A DNA stretch of 63,312 nt, taken from contig PBAX01000005.1 in NCBI GenBank assembly GCA_002716385.1, positions 149,066-212,377 on the forward strand, written 5' to 3'. Below, one piece after another: positions 8,922-18,367 of the stretch (its first letter is position 1; every line of letters starts with the position of its first letter). A model generated the notes under the pieces. The model saw only the letters and a list, made by a program, of their open reading frames with translations, made no database searches and was not told where the DNA came from. The stretch comes from Phycisphaerae bacterium (GTDB lineage: Bacteria > Planctomycetota > Phycisphaerae > Phycisphaerales > SM1A02). Position numbers and translations under genes: made by a program.

Positions 8922-10259
8922 ATGCTTCTCAGTCTGTCAATACTGCTTGTTGGCATGCACCATGGCGGCCCGCTGGCGAGCGATGTCGTCGTGGAAACCG
9001 ATCAGACCGAGATCGATCCTAGGATTGATCCATCCAGAATCACGGTTCTGCCGGGAGAGTGGCAGCAAACACGACCAACCGGCACCATCCCGAGTGCCCA
9101 GAGAGTGGCGGTTGATGGCGAAGCCTGCAACATGCCTCCCATGCAGGCATTGAAGGCCAGAAGGGGAATGAACAAGGGCGTGCAATGGCTTCTGTCGAAT
9201 CAGGAGCAGGGTGGAGGCTGGGGACGGGGATCCGGATCGACCACTACTGAGGAACCAGATGAAAGACCATCCCCCACCGCTGCCGCGATCACCGGCCTTG
9301 GAATCAAGGCGATTGCCCAAAGCGGCTACCCGGACATGAACCAGTTGGCACCGGCCATCGACCGATTGCGAATGGCTCGCCAAGAGGACACCGGATTGAT
9401 CGATGGGCCGCTGGCCACCTATGTGGTCGCCAGCATCACCAGTGCGTTGATAAGCCTGCAGGATCCGCAGTTCGATGAACTGGTCGAGGATGGAATCGAG
9501 AAGCTCAGGACCTATCAATGGGATTCGGGTGAAGGCCTCCACATGGAGCAAGATTGGTATGGCGGCGCCGGCTATGGCAACAGAGGAAGACCGGATCTCT
9601 CCAATACCCAATTCATGCTGGACGCTCTGCATGATGCCGGCATTCCTTCGGACGACCCAGCCTTTCAGCGAGCCGTCATCTTCGTGAGCAGATGCCAGAA
9701 TCTCAACAGCACCAATACCGCGGAATGGGCGGGCAATGACGGCGGCTTCGTATACACCGCTGCCAATGGTGGAGAGTCTCTGGCTTCGGAGGTTGCCGGC
9801 AACGGACGGGATGGACACGCCAACCTCAAGCCCGGCGACAGGAGAAGCCTCAGGAGCTACGGCTCCATGACCTATGCCGGATTCAAGAGCCTGCTCTACG
9901 CCGGGCTCGACTCCGATGATCCCCGCACGAAGGCCGCCCTCGAATGGATGAGGCGGCACTGGACGTTCGAGGAGAATCCGGGCCTTGGACAACAGGGGTA
10001 CTACTACTACCTGTACACGATGTCTCGGGCATTGAACGCCTCGGGCCTCGACATCATCCGATCAAACAACGGCGAGGAGCATGACTGGAGAGTAGAACTC
10101 TCGCAGGCATTGCTGAAACGTCAGAATCCGGATGGATCATGGACCAACCCGACAGGTCGCTGGCTCGAGGGCAGAACCGATCTGGCAACCATCTATGCGG
10201 TGCTGGCACTGGAAGAGACGCTCAAGCCGAAGGCCAAGACGAAAAGGAATTCCTCATGA
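8922..10259 (+). CDS. secreted prenyltransferase/squalene-cyclase-like repeat protein
   Basis: The product (445 residues from ATG 8922) begins with a hydrophobic stretch that reads as a signal peptide. It then has repeats of the terpenoid-cyclase alpha/alpha-toroid type: GVQWLLSNQEQGGGWGRG near the start and LLKRQNPDGSW near the end. Tyr/Trp-rich segments such as GYYYYLYTMSRAL lie between. The acidic DxDD catalytic motif of squalene-hopene cyclases is not visible, so this is probably not a hopanoid synthase. Such toroids are found in many planctomycete exported proteins of unknown role. AAGGA sits 8 nt before ATG 8922; in-frame ATGs at 8877 and 8880 would give a longer, charged n-region. Its stop overlaps the start of the following esterase gene. 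Confidence 0.7.
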   Translation: MLLSLSILLVGMHHGGPLASDVVVETDQTEIDPRIDPSRITVLPGEWQQTRPTGTIPSAQRVAVDGEACNMPPMQALKARRGMNKGVQWLLSNQEQGGGWGRGSGSTTTEEPDERPSPTAAAITGLGIKAIAQSGYPDMNQLAPAIDRLRMARQEDTGLIDGPLATYVVASITSALISLQDPQFDELVEDGIEKLRTYQWDSGEGLHMEQDWYGGAGYGNRGRPDLSNTQFMLDALHDAGIPSDDPAFQRAVIFVSRCQNLNSTNTAEWAGNDGGFVYTAANGGESLASEVAGNGRDGHANLKPGDRRSLRSYGSMTYAGFKSLLYAGLDSDDPRTKAALEWMRRHWTFEENPGLGQQGYYYYLYTMSRALNASGLDIIRSNNGEEHDWRVELSQALLKRQNPDGSWTNPTGRWLEGRTDLATIYAVLALEETLKPKAKTKRNSS

Positions 10260-11725
10260 AGACACTTCAATTGATCTTCCTCACCCTGGCCTGCAATCAG
10301 ATGTCCATGGCCCAGAGCCAGCCCAGCTTCGAATTAAGCTATTCACCGAACTTGACGGGCAACTTCACTGGAATGGTCTATCTGATGTTCACGGAGTCGC
10401 GCCGCCAAGCTCCATCGCAGGGCCCAGATTGGTTCAACACGGAACCCTTCTATCGAACGTATGTCGAAGACTGGAAGCCTGATACTCCGCTTGTGATGGA
10501 TGGAAAGACGATGGGGTTCCCGGCGACGCTTGGTGAACTCGAATCGGGTGCATGGCGAGCACAGGCGGTCATGCGGTACGACCCCAACAGCGCCTCCGTG
10601 GCTGGAGGCAATGCCCATGTCAGCAAGGTTGTGGAACTGGAGAACGACAACTCCACAACGTGGCCTATCTCCATCGTGATAGATGAATCCACCGAGCCGC
10701 GACCGTTTCCCTCGATCCCCAACAGCAAGGTGCTGACATTCAGGAGCACGTTGCTCAGTGATTTCCACAAACGGGACGTGGACATGAAGGCCGTCGCCTT
10801 CTTCCCTCCAGGATTCGAAGACGAGCCGGGGAAAGAATGGCCCGTTCTCTACATCATCGGAGGTTTCCCTGGTGGCCTTGGGCAGGCAACGATGGCACCG
10901 ATGCTCTGGGGCAGTTATGCCGGAAACAACGATTTCGTGCTCGTGTACCTGGGCGCGGAGACGATAACGGGACATCATGTCTTCGCGGATTCCAGCAACA
11001 ATGGTCCATATGGGACGGCCCTGGTGACGGAATTCATTCCGTGGCTTGAATCGACGTATCCCCTGAGAGCAGAACCCAGTGGTCGACTGCTGACGGGCCA
11101 CTCGTCAGGAGGCTGGTCATCACTCTGGCTGCAGGTCACCTATCCCGACACCTTCGGTGGCACCTGGTCGACGGCACCCGATCCGGTTGATTTCAGAGCC
11201 TTTCAAGAAGTCGATGTCTATGCCGAGGATGGGAACGCCTATGAGAAGCCCGATGGTTCTCCGACTGGAGTAGCGAGAAAGGGCCCGAGGCAACCAGAAA
11301 TCAATCTGAAGGACTTCTGTCGAATGGAGGAGGCGCTTATCCTTGGTGGACAGATCCGATCCTTCGAATTCGTCTTCTCTCCGAAAGGTAAAACCGCTTG
11401 GCCGAAGCCGCTCTTCGATCGTCAAACCGGCAGAATTGATCCAGATGTGGCGGAAGCTTGGAAGAAATACGACATTAGCCTGATCCTTCTGGAGAAGTGG
11501 AAGGAAATCGGCCCCAGCCTCGCCGGAAAGATCCATGTCTACATGGGCAATGAAGACACCTTCTATCTGGACAATGCCGTTCGACTGATGAAGAAGAGAT
11601 GCGAAGACAACGGGATCGACGTTGAAATCGTGATGCTTCCAGGAGACCACTCGAGCATTCTGTTCGGAAATCTGCCTCGACAGATTCTGGCTGACATGAA
11701 GGCCACGGCCAAACTCGAGGATTGA
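10256..11725 (+). CDS. secreted putative esterase (alpha/beta hydrolase)
   Basis: The 489-residue product starts MKTLQLIFLTLACNQ, a signal peptide probably cut near MAQS. It belongs to the putative esterase group related to enterochelin esterases and feruloyl esterases. An N-terminal beta-rich region (about residues 25-180) precedes the hydrolase domain. The nucleophile elbow is GHSSGGW (about residues 281-287), and the likely catalytic His lies in LPGDHSS near residue 464. The substrate cannot be told from sequence. The ATG overlaps the stop of the upstream toroid gene (ATGA), so the two are probably translationally coupled and made in fixed ratio. One base separates its stop from that of convergent ctaA. 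Confidence 0.75.
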   Translation: MKTLQLIFLTLACNQMSMAQSQPSFELSYSPNLTGNFTGMVYLMFTESRRQAPSQGPDWFNTEPFYRTYVEDWKPDTPLVMDGKTMGFPATLGELESGAWRAQAVMRYDPNSASVAGGNAHVSKVVELENDNSTTWPISIVIDESTEPRPFPSIPNSKVLTFRSTLLSDFHKRDVDMKAVAFFPPGFEDEPGKEWPVLYIIGGFPGGLGQATMAPMLWGSYAGNNDFVLVYLGAETITGHHVFADSSNNGPYGTALVTEFIPWLESTYPLRAEPSGRLLTGHSSGGWSSLWLQVTYPDTFGGTWSTAPDPVDFRAFQEVDVYAEDGNAYEKPDGSPTGVARKGPRQPEINLKDFCRMEEALILGGQIRSFEFVFSPKGKTAWPKPLFDRQTGRIDPDVAEAWKKYDISLILLEKWKEIGPSLAGKIHVYMGNEDTFYLDNAVRLMKKRCEDNGIDVEIVMLPGDHSSILFGNLPRQILADMKATAKLED

Positions 11726-11726
11726 A

Positions 11727-13121
11727 TCAGGACATGGCCGCAATCGGTCGCTTTGCCGATGGACGCAGTAGTCGGAAGTACCAGGCCGCCAACAATGTGG
11801 CCGCACCCAGCAGCAACGCGCCGTTTGCCTGATGCGCACTCGTTGCAAGGACCTCCAGAGATGGGATTCCCTCGCCATCACCTCGCATCAGCACGGCGAC
11901 GGTGGCCAGCACACCAAGCAACAGCTGCACACACACGAGTATGAGCAGGACAAGTCCCGTCTTGTGGAGTACGGGGCGTTCCCGATGGACCGTTGATGCC
12001 CGTAGTCCATTGATCACGATCAGCACGGTCACAAAGACGGCCATGAAGATGTGGCCCATGAGCAGCAGCATTGTCTGATCGGCCTTGGTGCCCAGTTCGC
12101 TCGTCAGGTGCCTGTAGGCAGCGCCGATGATCAGCTGGAAGACGAGTGCCACGACAAGCAGCAAGCCCAGAACTCGATCTGTGTTTGCCGATTCGGTCTC
12201 GTCGGCCCTGGGGCCAGAGGACCATCCGAGAGTAGTGACGGCGGCAACGAACACCATTGCGGCAAAGCAGATCTGCCCGAACACACCGTGCACGATTCCA
12301 AGTGCGGTATTCGGCGAAAGCAATTCTGGATTTGCCGACATCGTCAACTGGCCGGTCACACGAAGTCCACCCATCAGTCCCTGGCCGATGACCATCAGAA
12401 GGATCAAGCTGCCCGATATCCCGACCCATGCTCTCGAATCCCCCCACCAGAGCATGAAGCAGAGCGTCAGAACAGTGAGGCCGACATACATGCCCGTCAA
12501 TCGATGGGCATGTTCGTAGTAGATTCCGTCGTCGAGGTCGGAGATCATCTCGGACAACGGGTAGAGAAGCATGTTGTGACCATATGAATTGGGCCAATCG
12601 GGAACGGCCAATCCCGCCTCGAACCCGGTCACGATTCCACCACTGACGATCATCAGGAAGACGATGCAGGCGGCGATGAATGCGAAGGCGCCCAACCAGT
12701 TGCCCGTGAACCGCTCTCCACTGGATCGATGTAGCAAGGAACCGACGAAACCACCTGCCGCGGAGACGGCGATCGAGCCCAGCATGAGACCACCAAGCCA
12801 TGCGGCCATGTCCCCCTGGGACTTGCCTCCGAGAATGCTTCCGATGAGCAGGAGATTCAGTAATGCACTGATGAACCCGATCCAGCAACCTCGAACAATC
12901 GCCAGACCTGATGATGGCGATGTCGAGCCCGCCATGGCGGAAGCCAGAAAGAGCGCCAACACGACCAGGACGAACAGGGCCTCGCCGATGATCTGGCCAG
13001 GCTGGAGCATGGCTATGTAACACAGCAGCCACATGACCGTCGTCGCCCCGAAGGCGAACACGAGCAGTCGAGCAGCCCGCTGGGCCCGACGATCGACACG
13101 TACTTTGAGATCCGATTGCAA
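11727..13121 (-). CDS. ctaA: heme A synthase (COX15/CtaA family)
   Basis: The enzyme oxidises the methyl group of heme O to give heme A for the cytochrome oxidase encoded further along the window. The 464-residue product is polytopic. It shows the first half-motif region VTGFEAGLAVPDWPNSYG with the EHAHRLTG heme-ligand motif, then a second repeat with HGVFGQ and HQANG. The length fits the eukaryote/proteobacteria-like Cox15 class with extra membrane segments. The only start that keeps the first membrane helix is TTG at 13121, with AGGAG 12 nt upstream. It is divergent from ctaB, the preceding step of the same pathway. Confidence 0.88.
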   Translation of the reverse strand: MQSDLKVRVDRRAQRAARLLVFAFGATTVMWLLCYIAMLQPGQIIGEALFVLVVLALFLASAMAGSTSPSSGLAIVRGCWIGFISALLNLLLIGSILGGKSQGDMAAWLGGLMLGSIAVSAAGGFVGSLLHRSSGERFTGNWLGAFAFIAACIVFLMIVSGGIVTGFEAGLAVPDWPNSYGHNMLLYPLSEMISDLDDGIYYEHAHRLTGMYVGLTVLTLCFMLWWGDSRAWVGISGSLILLMVIGQGLMGGLRVTGQLTMSANPELLSPNTALGIVHGVFGQICFAAMVFVAAVTTLGWSSGPRADETESANTDRVLGLLLVVALVFQLIIGAAYRHLTSELGTKADQTMLLLMGHIFMAVFVTVLIVINGLRASTVHRERPVLHKTGLVLLILVCVQLLLGVLATVAVLMRGDGEGIPSLEVLATSAHQANGALLLGAATLLAAWYFRLLRPSAKRPIAAMS

Positions 13122-13170
13122 GGCTTGATCAATCTCCTAATGAACAAATCACATGAGAATCACACCGTTC

Positions 13171-13190
13171 AGGGGAACTATACTACCCCT
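13171..13190. promoter_or_regulatory. palindromic -10-like element between ctaA and ctaB
   Basis: AGGGG (13171-13175) and CCCCT (13186-13190) flank a 10-nt core that contains TATACT on plus (13179-13184) and TATAGT on minus. The element sits in the 113-bp divergent spacer, so it could serve promoters for both heme genes or bind a regulator. No convincing -35 box is seen at the ideal distance. Confidence 0.3.
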
Positions 13191-13234
13191 CCAGACCTGC
13201 TCAGGAATCAGACCCCCATAGGAGCTCGCGAGAC

Positions 13235-14200
13235 GTGCTTGCCGACAGCCACAAACAGAAGATCACCATTGCGGAGCTGCCGAGGCTGTACGCGAAGCTG
13301 ACCAAGCTCCGCCTGAGCCTGATGGTCGTGATCACCACGGCGGTCGGCTTCATCATGGCCAGTCTTGGCAACATCGATTGGGCCCTCCTTCTCTGGACGA
13401 TTCTCGGGACCATGGCCTGCGCCCTTTCAGCCAATGCTTTGAATCAGGTCTTCGAGACGAGACGCGACAAGCTGATGGCCAGAACCCAGAATCGGCCGAC
13501 GCCGAGTGGTCGCATGAGCCGCGCACATGCATTCGTGGTTGCCGTGCTGCTTGGATACGGTGGACTACTCCTTCTTGCGATGGCAGTGAACCTGTACGCA
13601 GCCGGGCTGGCCCTTCTTACCCTGCTCCTGTACATACTCGCCTATACGCCGCTGAAACCGATCAGCACGCTCAATACGATCGTAGGCGCGGTCGTGGGAG
13701 GAATTCCTCCGATGATCGGATGGGTGGCGGTTCGAGAGCAAATCGAGATTCAGGCATGGATCCTCGGTGCCCTGTTGTTCGTCTGGCAACTACCGCACTT
13801 TCTCTCTCTAGCGTGGCTCTATCGCGACCAGTACGCCGATGCCGGCTTTCAGATGCTTCCCGTTGTGCGAGGTGGCCCCAATCTCACCGTGGAGGTGACG
13901 CTGCTCACCACAATCCTCCTGATACCCCTGGGGCTGTCCGCTTCCCTCAGTGGCATGACGGGAATCTTCTACGCCATATGCTCCATCGTTCTCGGCATCG
14001 CATTCGGTTGGTATGCCCTACGCTTCTTCATTCAACGGGATCGGCAGACCGCCCGGCGGACGTTCCTCTTCAGCCTTCTGTACCTGCCGGTGCTCCTTAT
14101 CGTCATGATCGCCAACCGGACCGAAGTGACCGATCAGGACCTGATTACGGTGGACCTCAATCCGGATGCATCCATACAGTTGAACAACAGCAATGAGTGA
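13235..14200 (+). CDS. ctaB: protoheme IX farnesyltransferase (heme O synthase)
   Basis: This is a UbiA-family membrane prenyltransferase that adds a farnesyl group to heme B to give heme O, the substrate of CtaA. The 321-residue product has the first aspartate-rich-type region ANALNQVFETRRDKLMARTQ with NRPTPSGR, and the second, YRDQYADAGFQMLPV, preceded by WQLPHFLSLAW. There are about nine hydrophobic helices. The GTG start at 13235 is supported by AGGAG 11 nt upstream. It is divergent from ctaA and overlaps the following DUF3179 gene by 8 bp. Confidence 0.93.
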   Translation: MLADSHKQKITIAELPRLYAKLTKLRLSLMVVITTAVGFIMASLGNIDWALLLWTILGTMACALSANALNQVFETRRDKLMARTQNRPTPSGRMSRAHAFVVAVLLGYGGLLLLAMAVNLYAAGLALLTLLLYILAYTPLKPISTLNTIVGAVVGGIPPMIGWVAVREQIEIQAWILGALLFVWQLPHFLSLAWLYRDQYADAGFQMLPVVRGGPNLTVEVTLLTTILLIPLGLSASLSGMTGIFYAICSIVLGIAFGWYALRFFIQRDRQTARRTFLFSLLYLPVLLIVMIANRTEVTDQDLITVDLNPDASIQLNNSNE

Positions 14201-15269
14201 TCCAGACCCTTCAGCCAGCTCGAAGCCGACGATGATCACCTTCCGTGAAGGTGGCTGGCTGATTCTGGTGACCTGTCTGGTCATCATCGCACTGCTTGTC
14301 TGGGCACTCGCCCCGGCATTGTTCCGCCAGAGCGAACGTCCACCAGGTGATGGCGAGAACATCGAGTCCTATCAATTCGATCTGTCGAACCCGAGGGTCG
14401 ATACGGCCACGATCGAAATGGCACTCCTGTATCGCGACATGATCCCGGTTGAGGACGAGGCCATCATTCTCACTCCTGAAGAAGCGGCCACCGCCAACTC
14501 CGCGAGAAAGCCGTACCTGATCTCGAAGGATCTTGTGATCGGCGTGGTGGTGGACGGACAGCCAAGGGCGTATCCGCTTTCGATTCTGAATGTCCATGAG
14601 ATCATCCATGACGAGATAAACGACAAACCCATTGCCGTCACCTGGCACTGGCCCTCTGCTGCCACCAGAGTCTTCAAGCGGAGGATTGGTGGAAACGAGA
14701 GGATGTTCGGCGTCAGTGGGCTCGTCGCCAGTGGGAACCTACTCATATATCCCAGAAGGCTTGATGGCCTTCGTGGAGATGAACCGCTGATTTCTCAGGC
14801 TTTGGGAAAATCCATCACAGGACCCGACATCGAACTCGAGACGGTGCCCCATGAGTTGGTGACCTGGGATGATTGGCTCGCTCGATATCCCAGGACCACC
14901 GTGGCAGCTGCACGGCCTGAACTCAAGAACAGATACAAGAAGGGCAAGCCGGATGTCTGGTTCGCATCGGAAGATCTGATGTTCTCGACGCCGGTGCCCG
15001 AGAACGGCCCGCCTCCCAAGAGCCACATGCTGCTCCTACGATCAGGTGATCAAAGCACCATCGTGGGACTCGACCAGCTGATTGAAATGGCGGACGAATC
15101 AGGCAACGCTGTCGTACAACATGGCGACGAGCGTTTGACGTTGACCGTCACCGAATACCCACCCACCGCTCGACTGGCTCCTGAGCATGTCGAGGCGGTC
15201 GATTCCATGCGAATCCTGTGGATCAACGGGCGTGCCCTCTTGCCCGATTCCGATCTGGCAAGCCCCTGA
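14193..15269 (+). CDS. DUF3179 domain-containing membrane-anchored protein
   Basis: The 358-residue protein has one N-terminal membrane helix (about residues 22-44) followed by a large, presumably extracytoplasmic DUF3179 domain. Visible domain features are the VVVDGQPRAYPLSILNVHE segment, VTWHWPSAATRVF, FGVSGLVASGNLLIYPR and a SQALGKSITGP segment. The domain has no established biochemical role that I can name. The family often shows a cysteine in the segment after V-T, which here reads WHWPSA, so that residue is missing. It overlaps ctaB by 8 bp and is probably co-expressed with it. A link to oxidase biogenesis is only a guess from context. Confidence 0.75.
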   Translation: MSDPDPSASSKPTMITFREGGWLILVTCLVIIALLVWALAPALFRQSERPPGDGENIESYQFDLSNPRVDTATIEMALLYRDMIPVEDEAIILTPEEAATANSARKPYLISKDLVIGVVVDGQPRAYPLSILNVHEIIHDEINDKPIAVTWHWPSAATRVFKRRIGGNERMFGVSGLVASGNLLIYPRRLDGLRGDEPLISQALGKSITGPDIELETVPHELVTWDDWLARYPRTTVAAARPELKNRYKKGKPDVWFASEDLMFSTPVPENGPPPKSHMLLLRSGDQSTIVGLDQLIEMADESGNAVVQHGDERLTLTVTEYPPTARLAPEHVEAVDSMRILWINGRALLPDSDLASP

Positions 15270-15484
15270 ACCCCCGTTTTCAACCATATAAATCAGGGCT
15301 CATTCCCAGTTGCCAAGATTACTGGCGTAGTGGGCATTATGAACATGCCACCCCGCTCTCAGGACGTATGCTGTACATGGAGAGAGTGGGTACCCGTAAT
15401 GTTCTTTTGCTGTGAACGCCCCCCGTTGGTCCGGGGGTCAGCCATCTCCCTCCTCACTTCCATCGCCTGCACATGAGGATAGAA

Positions 15485-18307
15485 ATGAGCATTCGAACAC
15501 TGCCCCTGATCACCCTTGCATTGACCACCGCGTCCTTCGCTGTTGACGCCGATCTCCAGACCCCGATGGGGCAACTGCTGGAAGACGCTCCGGCTGCTCG
15601 AACCTACATGAACAATGCTGGACAGATTTCGCGTCTCTACGGCACGACTCTGGCGACCGGCCAGACCCCCAAGGAAACAGCCACGACCTTTCTCGAAGCC
15701 CATTCCGACATCTGGAATGTGGAGGCAGCGAACCTGAAGCCGATTGGCCGATTCCCGAATGGCAAGCATCTTCAACCCATCATGCCGAGACGAACAGCCG
15801 ATGGTCTGCATGATGGATACAAGTTTACGGGCGTGTACTACTCGCAGTTTGCGGGGAACTATCCGGTCTGGCGATCGAACCTTTGTCTACTCGTGCGCAA
15901 CAGCGATGAGAACGAACTGGTGATGGCCGCATCGGATCTTCGTCCGATCGGCGACTACCAACCAGCCGCAAGAATGGCGGAACCGAGCATAGAGCAGGCG
16001 ACCTTCCTTGCGAAGCAGTTGCTGGGCATCAATGCGAGCGTCGACCACCAACCTCAACTGGTCGTCTTTGCCGGCACTGCGGAACAGCTTGAGGAACCCC
16101 GCCTTGCCATCCAGTTCGAGGCTCGTCTGGGCACGAATCTGGAAGGCTCGAACTATCAGAAGCGTCTGTATCTGGTGGACGTCAAGACGGGCACCGTCCT
16201 CTACGAGGAGAATCGCGTCCTGAACTGCATGGAGAATCATGCCGCTGCAGCAGCCGCTTCTCTGGCGACAGGCAGCATCAGCGGATCTGTCGAGGCAAAT
16301 GCCGGGGATGGCTGGAGTGCCGAGGAATGCGATCCGGAGGCCCAGCTGGTGCTTCCCTATGCGTTGGTCAACATAGATGGCAGCAACCTCTACGCGGACG
16401 CAACCGGGCAGTTCTCTCTGGATGGAAACATCGGCGAGAATGTGAGCCTGAGCTCCCAGATCCGTGGCCGCTACTTCATCGTCAACAATGACGCAGGCGC
16501 CGATTCCATCATCGAGACCACGGTCAGCGATGGAGATGACGTCACTCTGGTGCACAATGAATCCACCAGTGAATTCACCTTCGCAGAAGTCGACACGTAC
16601 ATTGCCGCGAATGATGTCAGGGAGATGATCCTCGAATCCAATCCCGACTACCCGGTCATCTCGACCCAGGTCGACTGGCCAATCAACGTGAACCTCGCGG
16701 ACACCTGCAACGCCTACTACGACTATTCGTCGATCAACTTCTTCAGCAGTGGCGGCGGCTGCAACAACACCGGATTCGGAACCATCACGTATCACGAGTA
16801 TGGCCATCACATGATCGCCTGTGCCGGATCCGGCCAGAATGAATACGGCGAGGGCCAGAGCGATGTGCTCTCGCTCGTCATGACCTTCGATCCTGTGCTT
16901 GCCAAGGGCTTCTATGCCGGCAACTGTGTCAGCGGCATCCGCAATGCCGACAACACCTGCCTCTTCCTCGATTCAGGATGTTCGACCTGCGGCAGCGCGA
17001 TCCACTCATGTGGACAGCTGATATCCGGCTGTGTCTACGACACCTACCTCAATCTTCAGGCCGCGTCACCATTCGCAGCCGCTCAGCTCACGCGGGATCT
17101 GGCCGTCAACAGCACACTGGTGCATACGGGCACCAGCATCGATCCATCCATCACCATCGACTACCTCGTTCTCGATGATGATGACACGGACATTTCTAAT
17201 GGAACGCCCCACTACGAAGAGATCGCGGGAGGCTTCAACCTTCACGACATGGACGCCCCTCAACTGGCCTACCTGAGCATCAGCTTTCCGGATGGCCTGC
17301 CTGAGTACGTCGATCCCCAAGGCGGGACCGAACTCCGCGTATCGATCGAAGATGGCCTCGAATCGTACCTGCCGGGAACGGCTCGGATGTACGTCTACAA
17401 CAGCATTGATATCGTCCCACTGGTACCGGATGGACAAGGCGACTACATCGCGGTCTTCCCTGAATCCGAATGCGGCGAGGACATCAGATTCGCCATTCGT
17501 GCCCAGTCGGAATCCGGTCAATACCAGTACATTCCGGACGGCGCTCCCAATGTCACCTACTCGACCATCTCCGCGGAAGCGCCTCCGACAATAGCCTTCA
17601 GGGACGATTGTTCCACCGATCCGGGCTGGACCATTTCAGGAGACGCCAGTGACGGGCTCTGGGAACGAGGCATACCAGCTGGTGGCGGCAATCGGCCACA
17701 GACCGACTGCGACCTCAATGCTTCCTATGCCTGGATTACCGAAAACACTTCCGGTGGCGGAGGCGATGTCGATGGCGGCGAGACCATTATTACATCACCG
17801 CAAATCGATGCCACGGGCGTTGGAAGTGTTTCATTCTGCTATTGGTACCGCAACATCGGTGGCGGACCAAATGTCCAGGACGACGTGTTCCTCGCCGAGG
17901 CATCGGATGACAACGGCGCCTCGTGGAATACGATTCTCACCGTCGGCCCCACCGGGGCCGGTACAACGGGCGAATGGTTCACGGAGGAGATATTCTTCGC
18001 CGATCTTCCGGAATTCGAGCCGAATGAACGATTCCGGATTCGCTTCATCGCCAGCGATCTCAATCAGACTTCACGCGTTGAAGCCGCTGTCGACAACATC
18101 GAGATGATCTCGATCGACTGCGAGCCGCAGGAGCCTGGATGCGAAGGCGATATCGATGGAAACGATGTCGTGGACGTCAATGATGTGCTTCAACTCCTCG
18201 GCGCATGGGGAAGCGACTGCGACGGCTGTCCGAGCGATGTGAATCAGGATGGTGTTCTGGATGTCAACGACGTCCTGACCCTGCTGTCCAACTTCGGGGA
18301 CTGCTGA
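15485..18307 (+). CDS. secreted zinc metalloprotease with C-terminal dockerin-like tail
   Basis: The 940-residue exported protein begins MSIRTLPLITLALTTASF, a signal peptide. Residues of about 20-150 resemble a fungalysin/thermolysin-type propeptide. The catalytic motif is HEYGHH (His437, Glu438, His441), with Glu456 in YGEGQSD as the likely third zinc ligand, like the M36/M4 metalloproteases. A beta-sandwich-like region (about 700-880) follows. The last 60 residues contain two acidic calcium-binding-like repeats, each with DVNDVL, preceded by DIDGNDV or DVNQDGV. This is the GC-type dockerin-like tail seen in Phycisphaerae exported proteins. ATG 15485 has GAGGA at 5-nt spacing; ATG 15473 would add four residues. 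The 215-bp upstream gap holds a 6-bp GC hairpin and no other gene. Confidence 0.78.
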   Translation: MSIRTLPLITLALTTASFAVDADLQTPMGQLLEDAPAARTYMNNAGQISRLYGTTLATGQTPKETATTFLEAHSDIWNVEAANLKPIGRFPNGKHLQPIMPRRTADGLHDGYKFTGVYYSQFAGNYPVWRSNLCLLVRNSDENELVMAASDLRPIGDYQPAARMAEPSIEQATFLAKQLLGINASVDHQPQLVVFAGTAEQLEEPRLAIQFEARLGTNLEGSNYQKRLYLVDVKTGTVLYEENRVLNCMENHAAAAAASLATGSISGSVEANAGDGWSAEECDPEAQLVLPYALVNIDGSNLYADATGQFSLDGNIGENVSLSSQIRGRYFIVNNDAGADSIIETTVSDGDDVTLVHNESTSEFTFAEVDTYIAANDVREMILESNPDYPVISTQVDWPINVNLADTCNAYYDYSSINFFSSGGGCNNTGFGTITYHEYGHHMIACAGSGQNEYGEGQSDVLSLVMTFDPVLAKGFYAGNCVSGIRNADNTCLFLDSGCSTCGSAIHSCGQLISGCVYDTYLNLQAASPFAAAQLTRDLAVNSTLVHTGTSIDPSITIDYLVLDDDDTDISNGTPHYEEIAGGFNLHDMDAPQLAYLSISFPDGLPEYVDPQGGTELRVSIEDGLESYLPGTARMYVYNSIDIVPLVPDGQGDYIAVFPESECGEDIRFAIRAQSESGQYQYIPDGAPNVTYSTISAEAPPTIAFRDDCSTDPGWTISGDASDGLWERGIPAGGGNRPQTDCDLNASYAWITENTSGGGGDVDGGETIITSPQIDATGVGSVSFCYWYRNIGGGPNVQDDVFLAEASDDNGASWNTILTVGPTGAGTTGEWFTEEIFFADLPEFEPNERFRIRFIASDLNQTSRVEAAVDNIEMISIDCEPQEPGCEGDIDGNDVVDVNDVLQLLGAWGSDCDGCPSDVNQDGVLDVNDVLTLLSNFGDC

Positions 18308-18335
18308 ACCCGGATTCAATTCAATTGATACGATT

Positions 18336-18365
18336 GCCTCCCGGGGATTCCCCCGGGAGGCTTTT
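18336..18365 (+). terminator. strong rho-independent-type terminator overlapping the next gene's RBS
   Basis: A perfect 11-bp stem (18336-18346 with 18351-18361), a 4-nt loop and TTTT (18362-18365) lie 29 nt after the metalloprotease stop. The 3' arm contains GGGAGG (18355-18360), which is also the Shine-Dalgarno of the M1 aminopeptidase 7 nt before its ATG at 18368. Confidence 0.75.
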
Positions 18366-18367
18366 CA

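Noticed and set aside
15420..15437. 6-bp GC hairpin in the leader before the metalloprotease gene
   Set aside because: The stem is short, has no T tract and is not near the ribosome-binding site, so I see no reason to assign a function.
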